NCBI GenBank assembly: GCA_014529385.2
Contig: CM043944.1
Span: 60,025,268-60,089,267, forward strand
Length of the DNA: 64,000 bases
Direction: 5' to 3'
Source: Adiantum capillus-veneris
Lineage: Eukaryota > Streptophyta > Polypodiopsida > Polypodiales > Pteridaceae
Both the position numbers and the translations under genes were made by a program. Below the pieces are notes generated by a model. It saw only the letters and a program-made list of their open reading frames with translations. It was not told the origin of the DNA and did not search any database. Below, piece by piece: positions 40,481 through 54,157 of this stretch (the first letter of the stretch is position 1; each line of letters begins with the position of its first letter).

Positions 40481-43060
40481 ATAATAGCTCTAGGGAAAGC
40501 GGCTCAAATTTAAGTTCGAACCTCGCCTACATATGCTATTGTAGCAAGTCTGGCTTAATGGAATCCTTGTGGCTACTTAGGGAAAGAGGCTCGAGCTTAA
40601 GTTTGAACCTTGCCTACATATGCTAATATAGCAAGTCTACCTTGAAATTAAGTTTGAGCCTCAACTGTATATGTTACTTTAGCACTAGGGTGTACGGTTA
40701 GCCTCATGACATCTGTGTGGATACCAATGCCAGTAGGCTCAAACTTAAGTTCGATCCTCACTTGCATATATTAGAGTAGCACCATCATGTAGGGCTTGTT
40801 GCTACCAAGGGCATAGAAGAAAACCTTTAGGCTCGATCTTAAGTTCGAGCCTCAAGTGCATATTCTTTAGAACTAGGATTCAAGGCTTGCCTCCTAACAT
40901 CCTTGTAGCTACTAATGGAAAGAGCCTTGCTTGCAGTGTAGCCCTACTATGCAAGGGCACAGCCTCATGACATCCTTGTGGCTATCAAGGACATGGAAAA
41001 ATATCTTTAGACTCAAGCTAAAGTTTGAGTATTTCATACTGTAGCGCTAGGGGGAAAGGTTAACCTTGTGAAATCCTTATAGCTACTAAGGTCATAGAAT
41101 AGCATCCTTTGGCAAACAATGGGAAAAATCTTGCACTTAAGTGTAGACCTTGCCTACAAATGTCAGTATAGCACTACGATGCATGTATAGGTTCATGACA
41201 TCCATGTGGATACCAAAGGAAAAGAAAAACACTTTGAGGCTCAAGCTTAAGTTTGAGCCTCAATTGTATAAGCTATTGTAGCACTAGGGAGTATGTCTAG
41301 ACTCATCCTTTAGAGATACTATTTCCAAGAGGCTCGAACTCAAGTTTGCTCCTCACTTGCATAGGCTAGTGTAGCACTAGAATGCAAGCCTAATGCCATC
41401 CTTGTGGCTACCATGGGTATAGAATAGCACCTTAAGTTCAAGCCTCATTTTCATATGCTAGTGTAGCATTGGGATGCAAGGCTTTCCTCGTGACATCCTT
41501 ATGTCTACTAAGGGCAAGAGGCTCGAACTTAACTTAAGTTTGAGCCTTGCATACATATGCTAGTATAGCACTAGCATGAAAGTCTAGCTTCATGACATCC
41601 TTGTGTATACCAAGGGAACAGAACAACACCTTTAGGTTCAAACTTAAGTTTAAGCCTCAATTGCATATGGTATTGTAGCACCAATGTGTAAGGATAGCCG
41701 AGGGATATCCTTGTGGCTACTTAGGGAAAGAGGCTCAAACTTAAGTTTGAACCTCGCCTACATATGATAGTATAGCAAGTCTAACCTAATGACATCCTTG
41801 TGGATACTTAGGGAAAGTGGCTCAAATTTAAGTTCAAACCTTGCCTACATATGCTATTGTAGGCTATCTTAATGACATCCTTGTGGCTACTTAGGGAAAG
41901 AGGCTCAAACTTAAGTTTGAACCTTGCCTACTTATGCTAGTATATCAAGTCTAAATTAATGACATCCTTGTGTCTACTTAGGGAAAGCGGCTCAAATTTA
42001 AGTTTGAACCTTGCCTACATATGCTATTGTAACAAGTCTGGTTTAATGGCATCCTTGTGGATACTTAGGGAAAGAGGCTCGAGCCCAAGTTCGAACCTTG
42101 CCTACATATGCTAATATAGCAAGTCTGCCTTGAACTTAAGTTTGAGCATCAACTGTATATGTTACTTTAGCACTAGGGCGCAAGGTTATCCTAATGACAT
42201 CTGTGTGGCTACCAATGCCAGTAGGCTCAAACTTAAGTTCGATCCTCACTTGCATATACTAGAGTAGCACCAGCATGTAGGGCTTGTTGCTACCAAGGAT
42301 ATAGAAGAACATCTTTAGGCTCCATCTTAAGTTCGCCATCTTAATTTCGAGCCTCAAGTGCATATTTTTTAGCACTAGGATGCAAGGCTTGCCTCATGAC
42401 ATCCTTGTGGCTAGCCTTATTTTCATATGCTATTGTAGCACTAGGGTGTAAGGCTAGCCGAGGGACATCCTTGTGGCTACCAGAGGCAAGAGGCTCGAGC
42501 TTAAGTTCGAGCCTCACCTAGATAAGTTAGTATAGCACTATCATTAAAATTTAGATTCACTAAGTCCTTTTAGGATTCATGCAAGAATAGAAAAACACTT
42601 AGGATTGAACTTAAGTCTAGCCTCATGGCATCCTTTTGGTTACCAATGACAAGAGGCTCAAACTTAAGTTTGATCCCTACTTGCATATTTGAGTGTAGCA
42701 CTAGCATGGAAGGCTAGCTTGATGACATATTTGTGGCTATCAAGGGCATAGAATAGCACCTTTAGGCTCGATCTTAAGTTCGAGCCTCAAGTGCATCAGG
42801 GAATAAAAATTCACTTTTAGGCTCAAACTTAAGTTTGAGCTTCCTCTCCATATGCTAATGTAGCGCTAGGGTGCATGCCTAGCCTCATGACATCCTTCTA
42901 GCTAGAAAAATCATAGAGCTTCACTTTTAGGCTCAAATTTAATGTAGAACTAACTTGCAAGACTACTCTCGTGACATCCTTGTGGCTAGCAAGGGTACAA
43001 AACAACATCTTTTGGCTCAAACTTAAGTTTGAGCCTCTCCTACACATGCTGTTCTTTTTG
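40481..43060. repeat. Right palindrome array of T
   Basis: More than twenty degenerate units of about 80-130 bp. Each has the palindrome followed by spacer phrases tgcatatgctagtgtagcac, tgcaaggctagcc and tcatgacatccttgtggcta. Good copies are near 40,586, 41,237 (24/24 except one pair), 41,731, 41,908, 42,489, 42,767 and 43,013. The palindrome is shared with the left array but the spacers are different. Confidence 0.87.
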
Positions 43061-43070
43061 GTTGTTTCAG

Positions 43071-46000
43071 GAATGGAGGCTTCCAATGTACCAAGTATAC
43101 CAGAGCAGGGTGCACAAGTCTTCACACTCAATGTTCTTGGAATGTCCACTCATGCCAAAAATACTGCTCCAAGAATAAAGGTTGACAAGACCTTTGAGTT
43201 AACAAAAGAAGGAGTGAAGTGGTTTGTGGATACCTACGATATAGATGCAAACTACAAAGGTGACATCCATCTATATTTGTCACAAGGTGATATGAAATAT
43301 GGAGACATGGGGATTGTTGTGGGTGTCAAAGATGATGTGGATGCAACAACAATGCCATGCTTTGCATGTAATGTGCTACCTATGGAGAGACCACAAAGGC
43401 AAACAACTTTTTCTTATCATTGGGCACTTTTCATGTAGCAGACATGAATGGCAACAAACCAGGAAAAGAAAATTCTATTGTAAAACTAGGATTGAAGATC
43501 TACAGCTCCACTAATCAAGAAGACTCAGGTGTGGACTGTGTGGAAGACCTAGTGAAGGCAGTGAAACATGCAAAGCGAGTCTTGAGCGTACCAAAGAAGA
43601 TTGTACCTACAAAGAAACCAATAGGGGCACTACATAACAAAGTTGTGGAGAAGACAGGGAAAGCCATAGTTAGGAGTGGACTTGCAGCATCAAGAGGTGC
43701 CCGTGCAAGCGCTTCAACACATGTAGAGAAGATCACTGCCACCATTAATTTAGAGGAGCAAGAAGGTTCACAAGGGCAAGATGCACAAGGACTCAGAAGA
43801 AAAATAAAGGAAAAGGATGATTCTACTCTTGAGGAAGATCGACAAAAACTAGCAAAGAGGAAGATGAAAAAGAGTGCATAAGAAAAAGAGGTTTCTGAAG
43901 AGGAGTTGATGGACATGGAAACTCCATCCGAAGATAACAAGGCACTGACCTCTTTAGAAATCAAGAAGGGATTCTATCCTTTTGGGATCAATGAAGTCTT
44001 TAGCATTGACGTGACAAGGTGTTTTCTTGCTCCATCAAACTATGTGTACATAAGATTAAATCTAGATTGGGTCAGGATTTTGACTTTAGACTTCATTCAA
44101 GAACCAAAGCAAGAGGAGATACTAGCAATTTTGATGCCTTGTGATCCTTCCAAAAAACATCCTCTTGACAAACTTGCCAAAGAGGATGTTCGCAATGTTG
44201 ATTACTGGATCATCTCTGGAAAACACTCCATTAGTGCTGCAAAACATTTGCAGGGTGCAAACGTTGTATTGGTTACCCCTCAATTGCGTCAACAATTCAA
44301 ATATAGACGATCAAAGATTATTCTCAATTGCCCACCAAAGATCTCTCGTGAAATCTCCAAAGATGCGAATCTATCTGTTGCAATGTCAATGCAAAAGGAG
44401 CCATTTCTTGACCAACTTATGCAAGCACGAGCACAATGGCATGCAAATGGTTGTCCTTCTAAGCCGCCACCTGGTGTCAACCAAACCAAGAAGGACTTTG
44501 AGGCTTGGAAGGTACTTGTTTGATTCTTTGAAAACATGGATGTGAGTCTTTTTAATCAATATCTATTTGTAAACTAGATTCTATCATAGGCTCAAGCAAG
44601 ACCTCCATGTGCTCATTTAGAACTTAAATTGAGGTTTTAACTTAAGATTTAGTGTCACTTGCATATGAGGCTATAACACAAACAAGCGAGTCTCGAACTT
44701 AAGTTTGAGCCCCACTTACATATACCCATGTATTTTAGACTTTTCATAGATGTATGTGAGCATATAAAGCAACAATTCAATCTAGCTAGGCTTGAACTTA
44801 TTAAATATGAGTCTCAATCCCACAAGTTAGAGCCTTGCCAATATTGATGTTGGAATTTTCAATTTTGCAGACCTTTGTTGAGACAACAGAGCACACACTT
44901 CAAAAGGGATTTGTCAAGACCGACTTGCATTTGCTTCTATGTGATGAGAAGATATGGAAGAATTGGGTCAAGATCATGAGACAATATGCTCGAGGCTTGC
45001 TACCAAATACAAAGGGAGAAACAATTGACGAAGGTTCCAACGAAAATCCTAAATTTCTAACTATGAAGGCTGGTCAGATTTGACAAGCACCTGGCACTTA
45101 CATTGTTCAGGTGCATTTTATGCCTCGATAATAAAGAAGTTCTTGAACTACAAAATGCAATCCTGGACAAAACCATCTTGCTATAGAAGAGCAAGCAGAC
45201 CCCTCATAGAATGGACATGGATGAGATGGCTTGGAAGCTAAAAACAAATCGAGTATTGAAAGAAGAAATAATATCATTCTTCTTTGATTTGACAAGGGAA
45301 AGTTTATCTTGGGAGAAAGTTTGTGAGAAGTACAAGCTAGGAGAGCATGAGTACAATCAAATGAGGAGCTATAGCCAGTACTATGTCAAGGACTCCCTCA
45401 ACAGAGCAAAGAAGACTCCACCCTCACTTCCAAAAAGTGTAATAACTCTCCTCAATCATCTTTATAGAGATAATATGGGCATAATACCTCAAGATGAGTC
45501 TATTCCATGGAGAATCAAGGGGGTGGGCTTTGATATGGGGAAGATCAAATACTTTTGCAATACAGAGCACATACCATTTCAATTGGTTCTCTTGGATCTT
45601 CATGGTACTAAAGAAAGCTCTCTATAGATTGTTTTGCAAATTTGGCACTCAATCTAAACACATTGAATGCACAATACGAATATGTGCTAGTGTTTTTCAT
45701 TGATTTCATCAATATCGGAATGCTTGTTGAAGGTGTTTCTAGCCGGTCATCTAAGGTCCATATTGAATATGGAAATATCCAAGCAACAAGAGATGACTCA
45801 TGGATAGATGGAACCGTGGACTCTGCAATGGTTGCTCTTTTTGTTAGCAAGGTTGATAGATTTGAGTCTATTGACAAAGCTCATACAAAAAAAGTCTTTT
45901 TTTGAGGCTCTTGTGGCAAGGATCATGAATTTATTGATAGAAACTTCATTGATGGCCTTATCACAGGGTTTTGTCATGAGAAAATCTATGTTTTGGAAAT

Positions 46001-46503
46001 TTTTTGCGGTGGAGTTGTGTTGGATCAAAGCTTGTCAAAGAAGAGAAAGGCAACTGCTCTATGTAAAGATGATTTGGAAGCAATGGAGTTAGAATCTCAA
46101 TGCTCTAGTCTTTTGGAGAGCAATCCATCCTTGCAGGAGTGGTGTGGTGCAAGTCAAGCATCACTTGTGAGACAAACAGTGGAGCTGGATGATAAAGAAG
46201 AAGAAGACCTTAACAATCTTGACATCGATGAGCAACAAAGCAGTGGAGAGGATGTTGATGGAATGAAGACAACGATAACGTAGACAACACGGATGATAGT
46301 GAAGTTCAAGAAGCTATGAATTTTGATCATTAAGGGGGGGGAGACAATGTTGGAGAAATGAGTCCAGGTTTGGATGTTGAGTGTGCAAAAGAAAATGATG
46401 AAGATAATGAGGATGATGATGCAGGCAATGAGTATGCACAAGAGGATGATAGAGCCCCTCAAGAAACTGTAGTAGCTGATGAAAAAGCTGCGAATGCTTC
46501 TTA
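43071..46503 (+). pseudogene. T protein with ParB-like and methyltransferase-like motifs
   Basis: The exon opens after tttcag at 43,071 with ATG at 43,073. A frameshift near 43,420 and a TAA at 43,879-43,881 interrupt otherwise continuous coding. The 43,906-44,511 part holds VDYWIISGKHSISAAKHL (residues about 99-115 of that segment), resembling the G-x-H-R motif of ParB/sulfiredoxin folds. An intron 44,512-44,870 (GT-AG, phase 0) contains one palindrome copy. Later frames (45,211-45,627; 45,642-45,902; 45,993-46,283) shift several times. The last has EIFCGGVVLDQSLSKKRKA, similar to the SAM-binding motif I of beta-class DNA amino-methyltransferases. An acidic tail ends at 46,503. Fold names are inferences from motifs. 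The copy is broken. Confidence 0.55.
44512..44870 (+). other. Intron of the T ParB-like gene
   Basis: Donor AAG/GTACTT and acceptor AATTTTGCAG/ACC join two frames in phase 0. A variant palindrome sits near 44,695-44,716. Confidence 0.6.
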
Positions 46504-47782
46504 GAGTATTTTTGATACTAGGTTTAATGATGCATGCCATTATCATGTACCAACAGACTCCTAAAGTATAAAAAGGCAGGATAGTGTATTGAATTGATCA
46601 ATTGTGATACTTTAGGTCCTTCAAACACTATTTTCTTAATACTATCTTGTGTCTTTATCTAAAAGTATGTCATTTTAATTAGATTTAATTGCTGTTGTTT
46701 TAAAAAATGATGGGGGGGATCAAACTTGAGTTTGAGCCATCACAGAGCACATGTCTTTATTTAAAGTGTCAATTCACAAAGCATAGCTAACAGATAGATG
46801 TGTATTAAGAGTAAGAAATTTTGGTTTTGATGAGACAATAATGAAGCATTACCAAACACTAATGAGGCTCAAACTTAAGTTCAAGCCTAACAAGGAGAGA
46901 TAGTGAAGCACTTGTGTATGAACTTCAATCAAAAAAGTCCTGGCTGAGTTGTTCTAAGTGAGACTTGAACTTCCATATCCTAGTGTAGCACTTGCATATG
47001 TTATGTGAAACTCATAATGTCTTTGTACCTAACAAGGCATTGAAATTTAGTTTGTAGGCTTGAACTTAAGTTTGAACCTTGCCTCCACATGTTAGTGTAG
47101 CACTACCAGGTGAGTCCGAGCTCATGAGCACTACCATGTTAGGCCAATATCAAGAGCATTGTAGTAATATAATCTTCCAAATAGCAATACTTACGGATCA
47201 TGAAGTAAAAAGGATCATACCTTGAAAAATTCATAGTTAAGAGGTTTTTGAATCGGCCCTACATGTGCACAATATAATAATTTTATACATAGTGAATGCA
47301 TTGAGACTAGACATGGCTTGAGATTTAAGCCTTACACTTGAAACATAAGCTTAAGGTTAAGACTTAAGCCTTAGGCATGAGCTTAAGTTTGAGCCTCACC
47401 TTCAAATGTGAAATAGGTAGCATGTTAGGTAAGCATCACATGATCATGTGTAAGAGTTTCAACAACAAAAGTCCTTGTCATAGAATCCTACCTCAGTACT
47501 TCCAAGTGAAGCTCACAATTTCATATCCTATTGTAGCGATTACATATGTTAAGAAAGAGTCATAATCTATAACAAGAAACTGAAATTTATTTTGTAGGAT
47601 CAAACTTAAGTTCGAGCCTTGCCTTTGTATGTTAGTGTAGCACTACCATATGAGTCCAGTCTCATGAGCATTGTAGCAGAAAAATGTTACAAATAACAAA
47701 ATACTTATAGATTATGAAGAAAATTGGATGATACCTTGAAAAAATCATAGATAAGGGGTTTTTGGCTTTTTTCATCTTTCAG
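46504..47782. repeat. Palindrome copies between T genes
   Basis: No coding signal. Further palindrome copies lie near 46,726, 46,863-46,887, 47,057, 47,370 and 47,606-47,630, with spacer phrases such as tatgttagtgtagcactacca. It is probably a gene spacer or intron ending at a 3' splice site, ctttcag, at 47,782. Confidence 0.65.
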
Positions 47783-48469
47783 ATGAAGACAACAAAATAG
47801 AAGACGGAGATAACATATCTCAAGCAGCACAAGTACTACCCACCATTGTTGGAGAGACCCAGTTTCATAAAGGTGATCTTGTAGAACAAACCTCTCAAAA
47901 AACTTTAAATGACATGACTAAAGAGAGCGAGAACATGCTACCTACAATTGGAGAGACCCAAATTCATGAAAGTGACATTAGGAATAGTGAAGAGGAGATG
48001 GTGGTGGTAGAGCATCAAAGTGATTTTGTTGTGCAAAATTCTCCAAAACCTTCACACGACACTAACAACATGCCTCAAAGAGATGAGGATGTAGAGGGTA
48101 GTGAGAAGAAGGGTGAAGCCAATGAAGAGCTCCAAGCAACTCTTGCAACCAAGGACGTACAAGAAAAAACTGACAAAGGGATAGGAAAAGCGACACCAAA
48201 TACAAACAAAGTCCAAAGCATTCAAGAAAGAGAGCAAGGGATTGAAGTTGGTGAGAAAAACAAAGGTACTTATTTGTCCAATGTGATTAGTATAGATATG
48301 GACCTTTTTGGAAGATAATACAAAATTCTATTATGTTGTCTTTGCAGGTGAAATTGACATTCAAAATCAAGGATCCAGTGTGCCACAAGTAGACATCAAC
48401 GTTGAGGAGCTACGTCCTGATGCACGAAAACGTAGGCCACTTGGAAGCTTATATTCTTTATTCTTTTGA
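47783..48469 (+). CDS. Acidic two-exon protein of T
   Basis: The exon starts after ctttcag at 47,782 and runs to 48,265. It has a repeated motif (LPTIVGETQFHKGDL and LPTIGETQIHESDI) and many Glu, Lys and Asn residues. An 82-bp GT-AG intron (48,266-48,347) joins in frame to a second exon ending RPDARKRRPLGSLYS and a stop at 48,469. The basic KRR cluster could be a nuclear signal. The upstream exon that should supply the start was not identified, so it may be the 3' end of the preceding gene. No family recognised. Confidence 0.5.
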
Positions 48470-48705
48470 GAGAGATGGAGATAAACTAGTCTTTCAATCT
48501 TCCCACATTAATAGAGAAATGAATTCACTTTTAGGAGACATCATTATAGATGAGTAAGGGAGTATGAGACATAAATAAACGTGTGAAATTTACAATTGTG
48601 TGCTGCAAATATATGGTCCCTTGTTTTGAGATTTATAAGTGAAAAAACTTAAATTGTTATCATTCTTTTGCATCGTATGCAAAAAATATTGCTCATGCAA
48701 TCAAC

Positions 48706-49802
48706 ATGAAGAAACATGCACTCATTCTTGATCTTAATGGAGTTTTACTCAGTAAAGAAGACAAGAGGCATCCATGTACAAATTGTGTCAAAATTGACCT
48801 TTGTCACACCACAATTGTTGTTCGCCCAGGCTGTTTTGAATTTTTGGATGAGATATGTCAGTACTTTCATGTTGATATTTGGTCCATCATGCTACAAAAT
48901 AATGTTTGCACTTATGTGAACACTCTTGAAAAGCATGCACATAAAAAATATCATTTCTTTATGGTATGGGGACAAGAAGATTGCTACATCCATAATCTTC
49001 GAAAAGTGTATAGACCGGATAAGCCTAATGTTGAGGCTATGTTTAAGCCTTTGTTGAGGGTTTGGTATCAGTGCAGGAATTTATGCAGTACAAAGAATAC
49101 ATTGCTCATTGATGATAGCCCTTTCAAGGGATGTATTAACCCAAACGATAACTGCTTATATCCTGAAAGTTTTGAAGGGAGGCCTGACTATCTTCTTTGC
49201 AATGAGCTTCTACCATACCTTTTAAATCTAAATAATACAGATGACATTCGATCTGTTATTTCACTTAATTGGCTAGGACAATCTCCAATCATAGAGGTTC
49301 ATGACCTATTTACAAAGTTTCAAGACATTATGGAAGAATGGGGCATGTTCAATGTCCAAGTTCTAAGGGAAGAACTTGACAACAATTTAGCCAATGTGGA
49401 AAGCTCATCTTGTGCATCTTCACAGCTACCATTGTGCAAGAACCAGTTAAGTTATGTTCAAGAAAGTAGAGGCAAGAAAGTAGTAAACTCCTTAAGCAAG
49501 GATCCAACTATGTTGGCATCCAAGTTTGGTGTGCCACTATTATCTTCAAACCAGCTGAACTTGTTAAAATTGTCTCACAAAACAAAAAATTTGAGTGATC
49601 AACATGCTATTGCTTGGGGTATGGTCGTGGTCATTTCATTAGCGGAGTTGCAGCAAAAGCATACATATCAAAGCTACAAAAGGCCTACTTAAGCTTATGG
49701 GTAGGACTCACTTTAGATTTATCAAAAAATATAAAATATGAAATCAATTTTTTATCTAATCTAGCATATTTGTTATTGCAGGTGGAAGAAAACAACCAGT
49801 AA
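48706..49802 (+). pseudogene. FCP1/HAD-phosphatase-like protein 1 of T
   Basis: A 328-codon frame from ATG 48,706. Motif I is ILDLNGVLL (Asp9 is the nucleophile position; the usual second Asp is Asn11). VVRPGCFEFLDEICQYFHVDI follows, as in the FCP1/NIF family, and the distal acidic motif is NTLLIDDSPFKG (Asp136/Asp137). A Cys cluster (C24, C27, C33) could bind a metal. A one-base shift near 49.6 kb leads to a frame with GRGHFISGVAAKAYISKLQ, then a possible 81-bp intron (49,701-49,781) and a stop at 49,802. FCP1 enzymes dephosphorylate proteins such as the RNA polymerase II tail; the role here is unknown. Confidence 0.7.
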
Positions 49803-50209
49803 GGGCTTGGCGTGCACGTTGACTCAATCACCTGGAATGTTCACATACATCTAGAGTGGTGGAAATGTGTTAAGAAGATTTTGACCAAAACAATGTGTTG
49901 GGCTCTAGTATTCCGGCCAAAACAATGTGTTAGGTCCAATTATTTGAACATGAACCAAATATGTACACTTTTATATTTCATCAACTAGATGTTATTCAAC
50001 CTTGGAAAACAAGTCTCTCTTTTATCTTTGTGGTTGGAGCTCTTTGTACAAGATTTCTTTTGTGTATCGAAGAAAAATATTTTCTTTTGTTGTCTTCTCA
50101 AGGTTTAAGTCTATATATATCATGGATAAAATAAATAATGTTGGTACACAGTGTGTTAATTGAAAATAATATCTCTTCCATTGACCATCATGCCTTTTTT
50201 TTGGAACAG

Positions 50210-50979
50210 GAGATTCTGAAGCATATAAATTTGATTTCAAATGTACAAAGCATTTACTATTGAGGTGGCACATGTCATTGAGGACTCATAGGCCTAGAAG
50301 GAAATTGATTCCACCACCCTCAGATACTATACGGAAACAAAGAAGAGTATTGATCCTTGAACTCAATGGTGTTTTACTTAAGACCATTGAAATGCAACAT
50401 GGTGATGTATGCCCAGATTGGCGAAAACATATGCATCTCGTTGGAGAGAGTACAAATGTGTTGCATTTTATTCGCAAAGATGCATTCACTTTCCTTGATT
50501 TTTGCATGCAATGGTTTGAGGTGTGGAGTTGGAGCACTAATAGATTGCAAAGGATTTGTCGTATTCTTGAGTTATACTTTCCACAACACCATCAAAAATT
50601 TAATGTCATAGCAGGACAGGCAGCATGCCAAAAGACAGATCTTCTAATTGGATATCGATTTGTATACCACAAGAACTTGGATGTAGCATGGAGAAATTTT
50701 CATGATTTGGATGGAAATCATACCTTAATTTTTGATGAGGCCCTTTATAGTGTAATGTGGAATATGCCCGAAACCAACTTGATTTTTCCAAAAATGTGGA
50801 ATCAATCAAAAGAAGAGCTTGAATTTTTTTTGGAGAGAACAATCACTGCATGGTTACTTGGTTGGATCTATGCAAGGGACAAACGAGAGTATACTTGCAA
50901 TATGTTGGTAAATGAAGCAACTTGTGATAGAGAAACCTTGTACGTATTGGAGAAATACATGAGAAAACGCAAAGTTTAA
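50210..50979 (+). CDS. FCP1/HAD-like protein 2 of T, altered active site
   Basis: The exon begins after a 3' splice site (tttggaacag, ending 50,209) and stays open to a stop at 50,979; an internal ATG is at 50,275. It parallels protein 1: ILELNGVLL in place of ILDLNGVLL, FIRKDAFTFLDFCMQWFEVWS, and TLIFDEALYSVMW near the distal acidic motif. The nucleophile Asp is Glu, so it is probably not a phosphatase. It may be a regulatory partner or a decayed duplicate. Its first exon was not found. Confidence 0.6.
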
Positions 50980-51487
50980 TGATGTATTTATAGTCATTGA
51001 GCCTTTTGACATAGTATCATTTCCTCGAATGAGTTGTAAAATACTTGGATCCATGTAAATATGTGAATTGGATGAATTATTTATCTTGGTGTTTTTAAAC
51101 ACCACACTATTTTGAGGTCTCTTCAATTCTAAAATTTGTGTTTGATTATTGTAGATTATTTTTATGAGTGTTGATATAGCCAATTCTTGAACATTAATGT
51201 CTCAAATCTGAGCTATTGATTCAAAGAACTTTTTCTACATGAATAATGTTGTATAATGCAAATTGAGTTTAGTGCCATGCTTCTCTCATTCTTTTGATGT
51301 CATTGTAGTTGATGCATATAAGTATGTATATAAATACACATATACCTATAGATATGTGTTAAGGGGTATATGAAACATAGAGTGTAATTGTGAATAGATG
51401 ATAGCTCAAACTACACAAAAATACTAAGTTTTTTAATAGCATTATAAGAAATGGGACTTGAGTAATTCCCAAAATTCCTAAATAGGT
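50980..51487. other. Right terminal region of T
   Basis: Non-coding and AT-rich. It ends in the right terminal inverted repeat (51,460-51,487, complement beginning ACCTATTTAGGAATTTTGGG). Confidence 0.6.
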
Positions 51488-51697
51488 CTTCCTTGATAAA
51501 CCACTTTCCAACACGAACAATGTATAGTCTTGAAGCCAAGTTTTTGCATCTTCAATCCCAGTGAAAATGGGAAATCCCGCCCAAACCATCACTAGCAGCA
51601 CCTGCTCTTCAAAGGCCGCACCTTTGGCATTACCAAAATCACCACTTTGACTTCAACTAGGAGCATCAGCACACTCCTCCGTGGGGGCACCAGAAGA
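51488..51697 (-). pseudogene. Element B gag, N-terminal part
   Basis: Minus-strand coding from near the 5' LTR: GAPTEECADAPS, one stop, then AGFPIFTGIEDAKTWLQDY and FVLESGLSRK, where T begins. It matches the start of element A gag (FGPIFTGVEDLEDSLADF). The conserved primer-site candidate is at 51,682-51,692. Confidence 0.8.

Positions 51698-54157
<2,460 letters not shown>

Larger units (their letters stand above)
33546..51487. mobile_element. Element T: multigene DNA transposon (~17.9 kb)
   Basis: T is defined by the interruption of B's gag and by imperfect terminal inverted repeats of about 28 bp: ACCTATCTAGAAAAATGGGG at 33,546 and, on the other strand from 51,487, ACCTATTTAGGAATTTTGGG. It contains a leftward transposase-like gene (37,470-34,189), a central palindrome-rich region, and a rightward block (43,071-50,979) with four gene remnants of which at least three show GT-AG introns. 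The transposase is DUF7869-like. Combination with ParB-like, methyltransferase-like and FCP1/HAD-like proteins is not something I know in a classified plant transposon. Frameshifts suggest this copy is dead. Confidence 0.85.

Noticed and set aside
40481-43060. Regularly spaced palindromic repeats that look CRISPR-like
   Set aside because: Repeats are degenerate, spacers are related to each other rather than unique, spacing varies, and the setting is a eukaryotic transposon without cas genes.
42898-43149. Minus-strand frame antisense to the start of the ParB-like gene
   Set aside because: The plus strand has a splice acceptor, an ATG and a longer continuing coding signal; the minus frame is a shadow.
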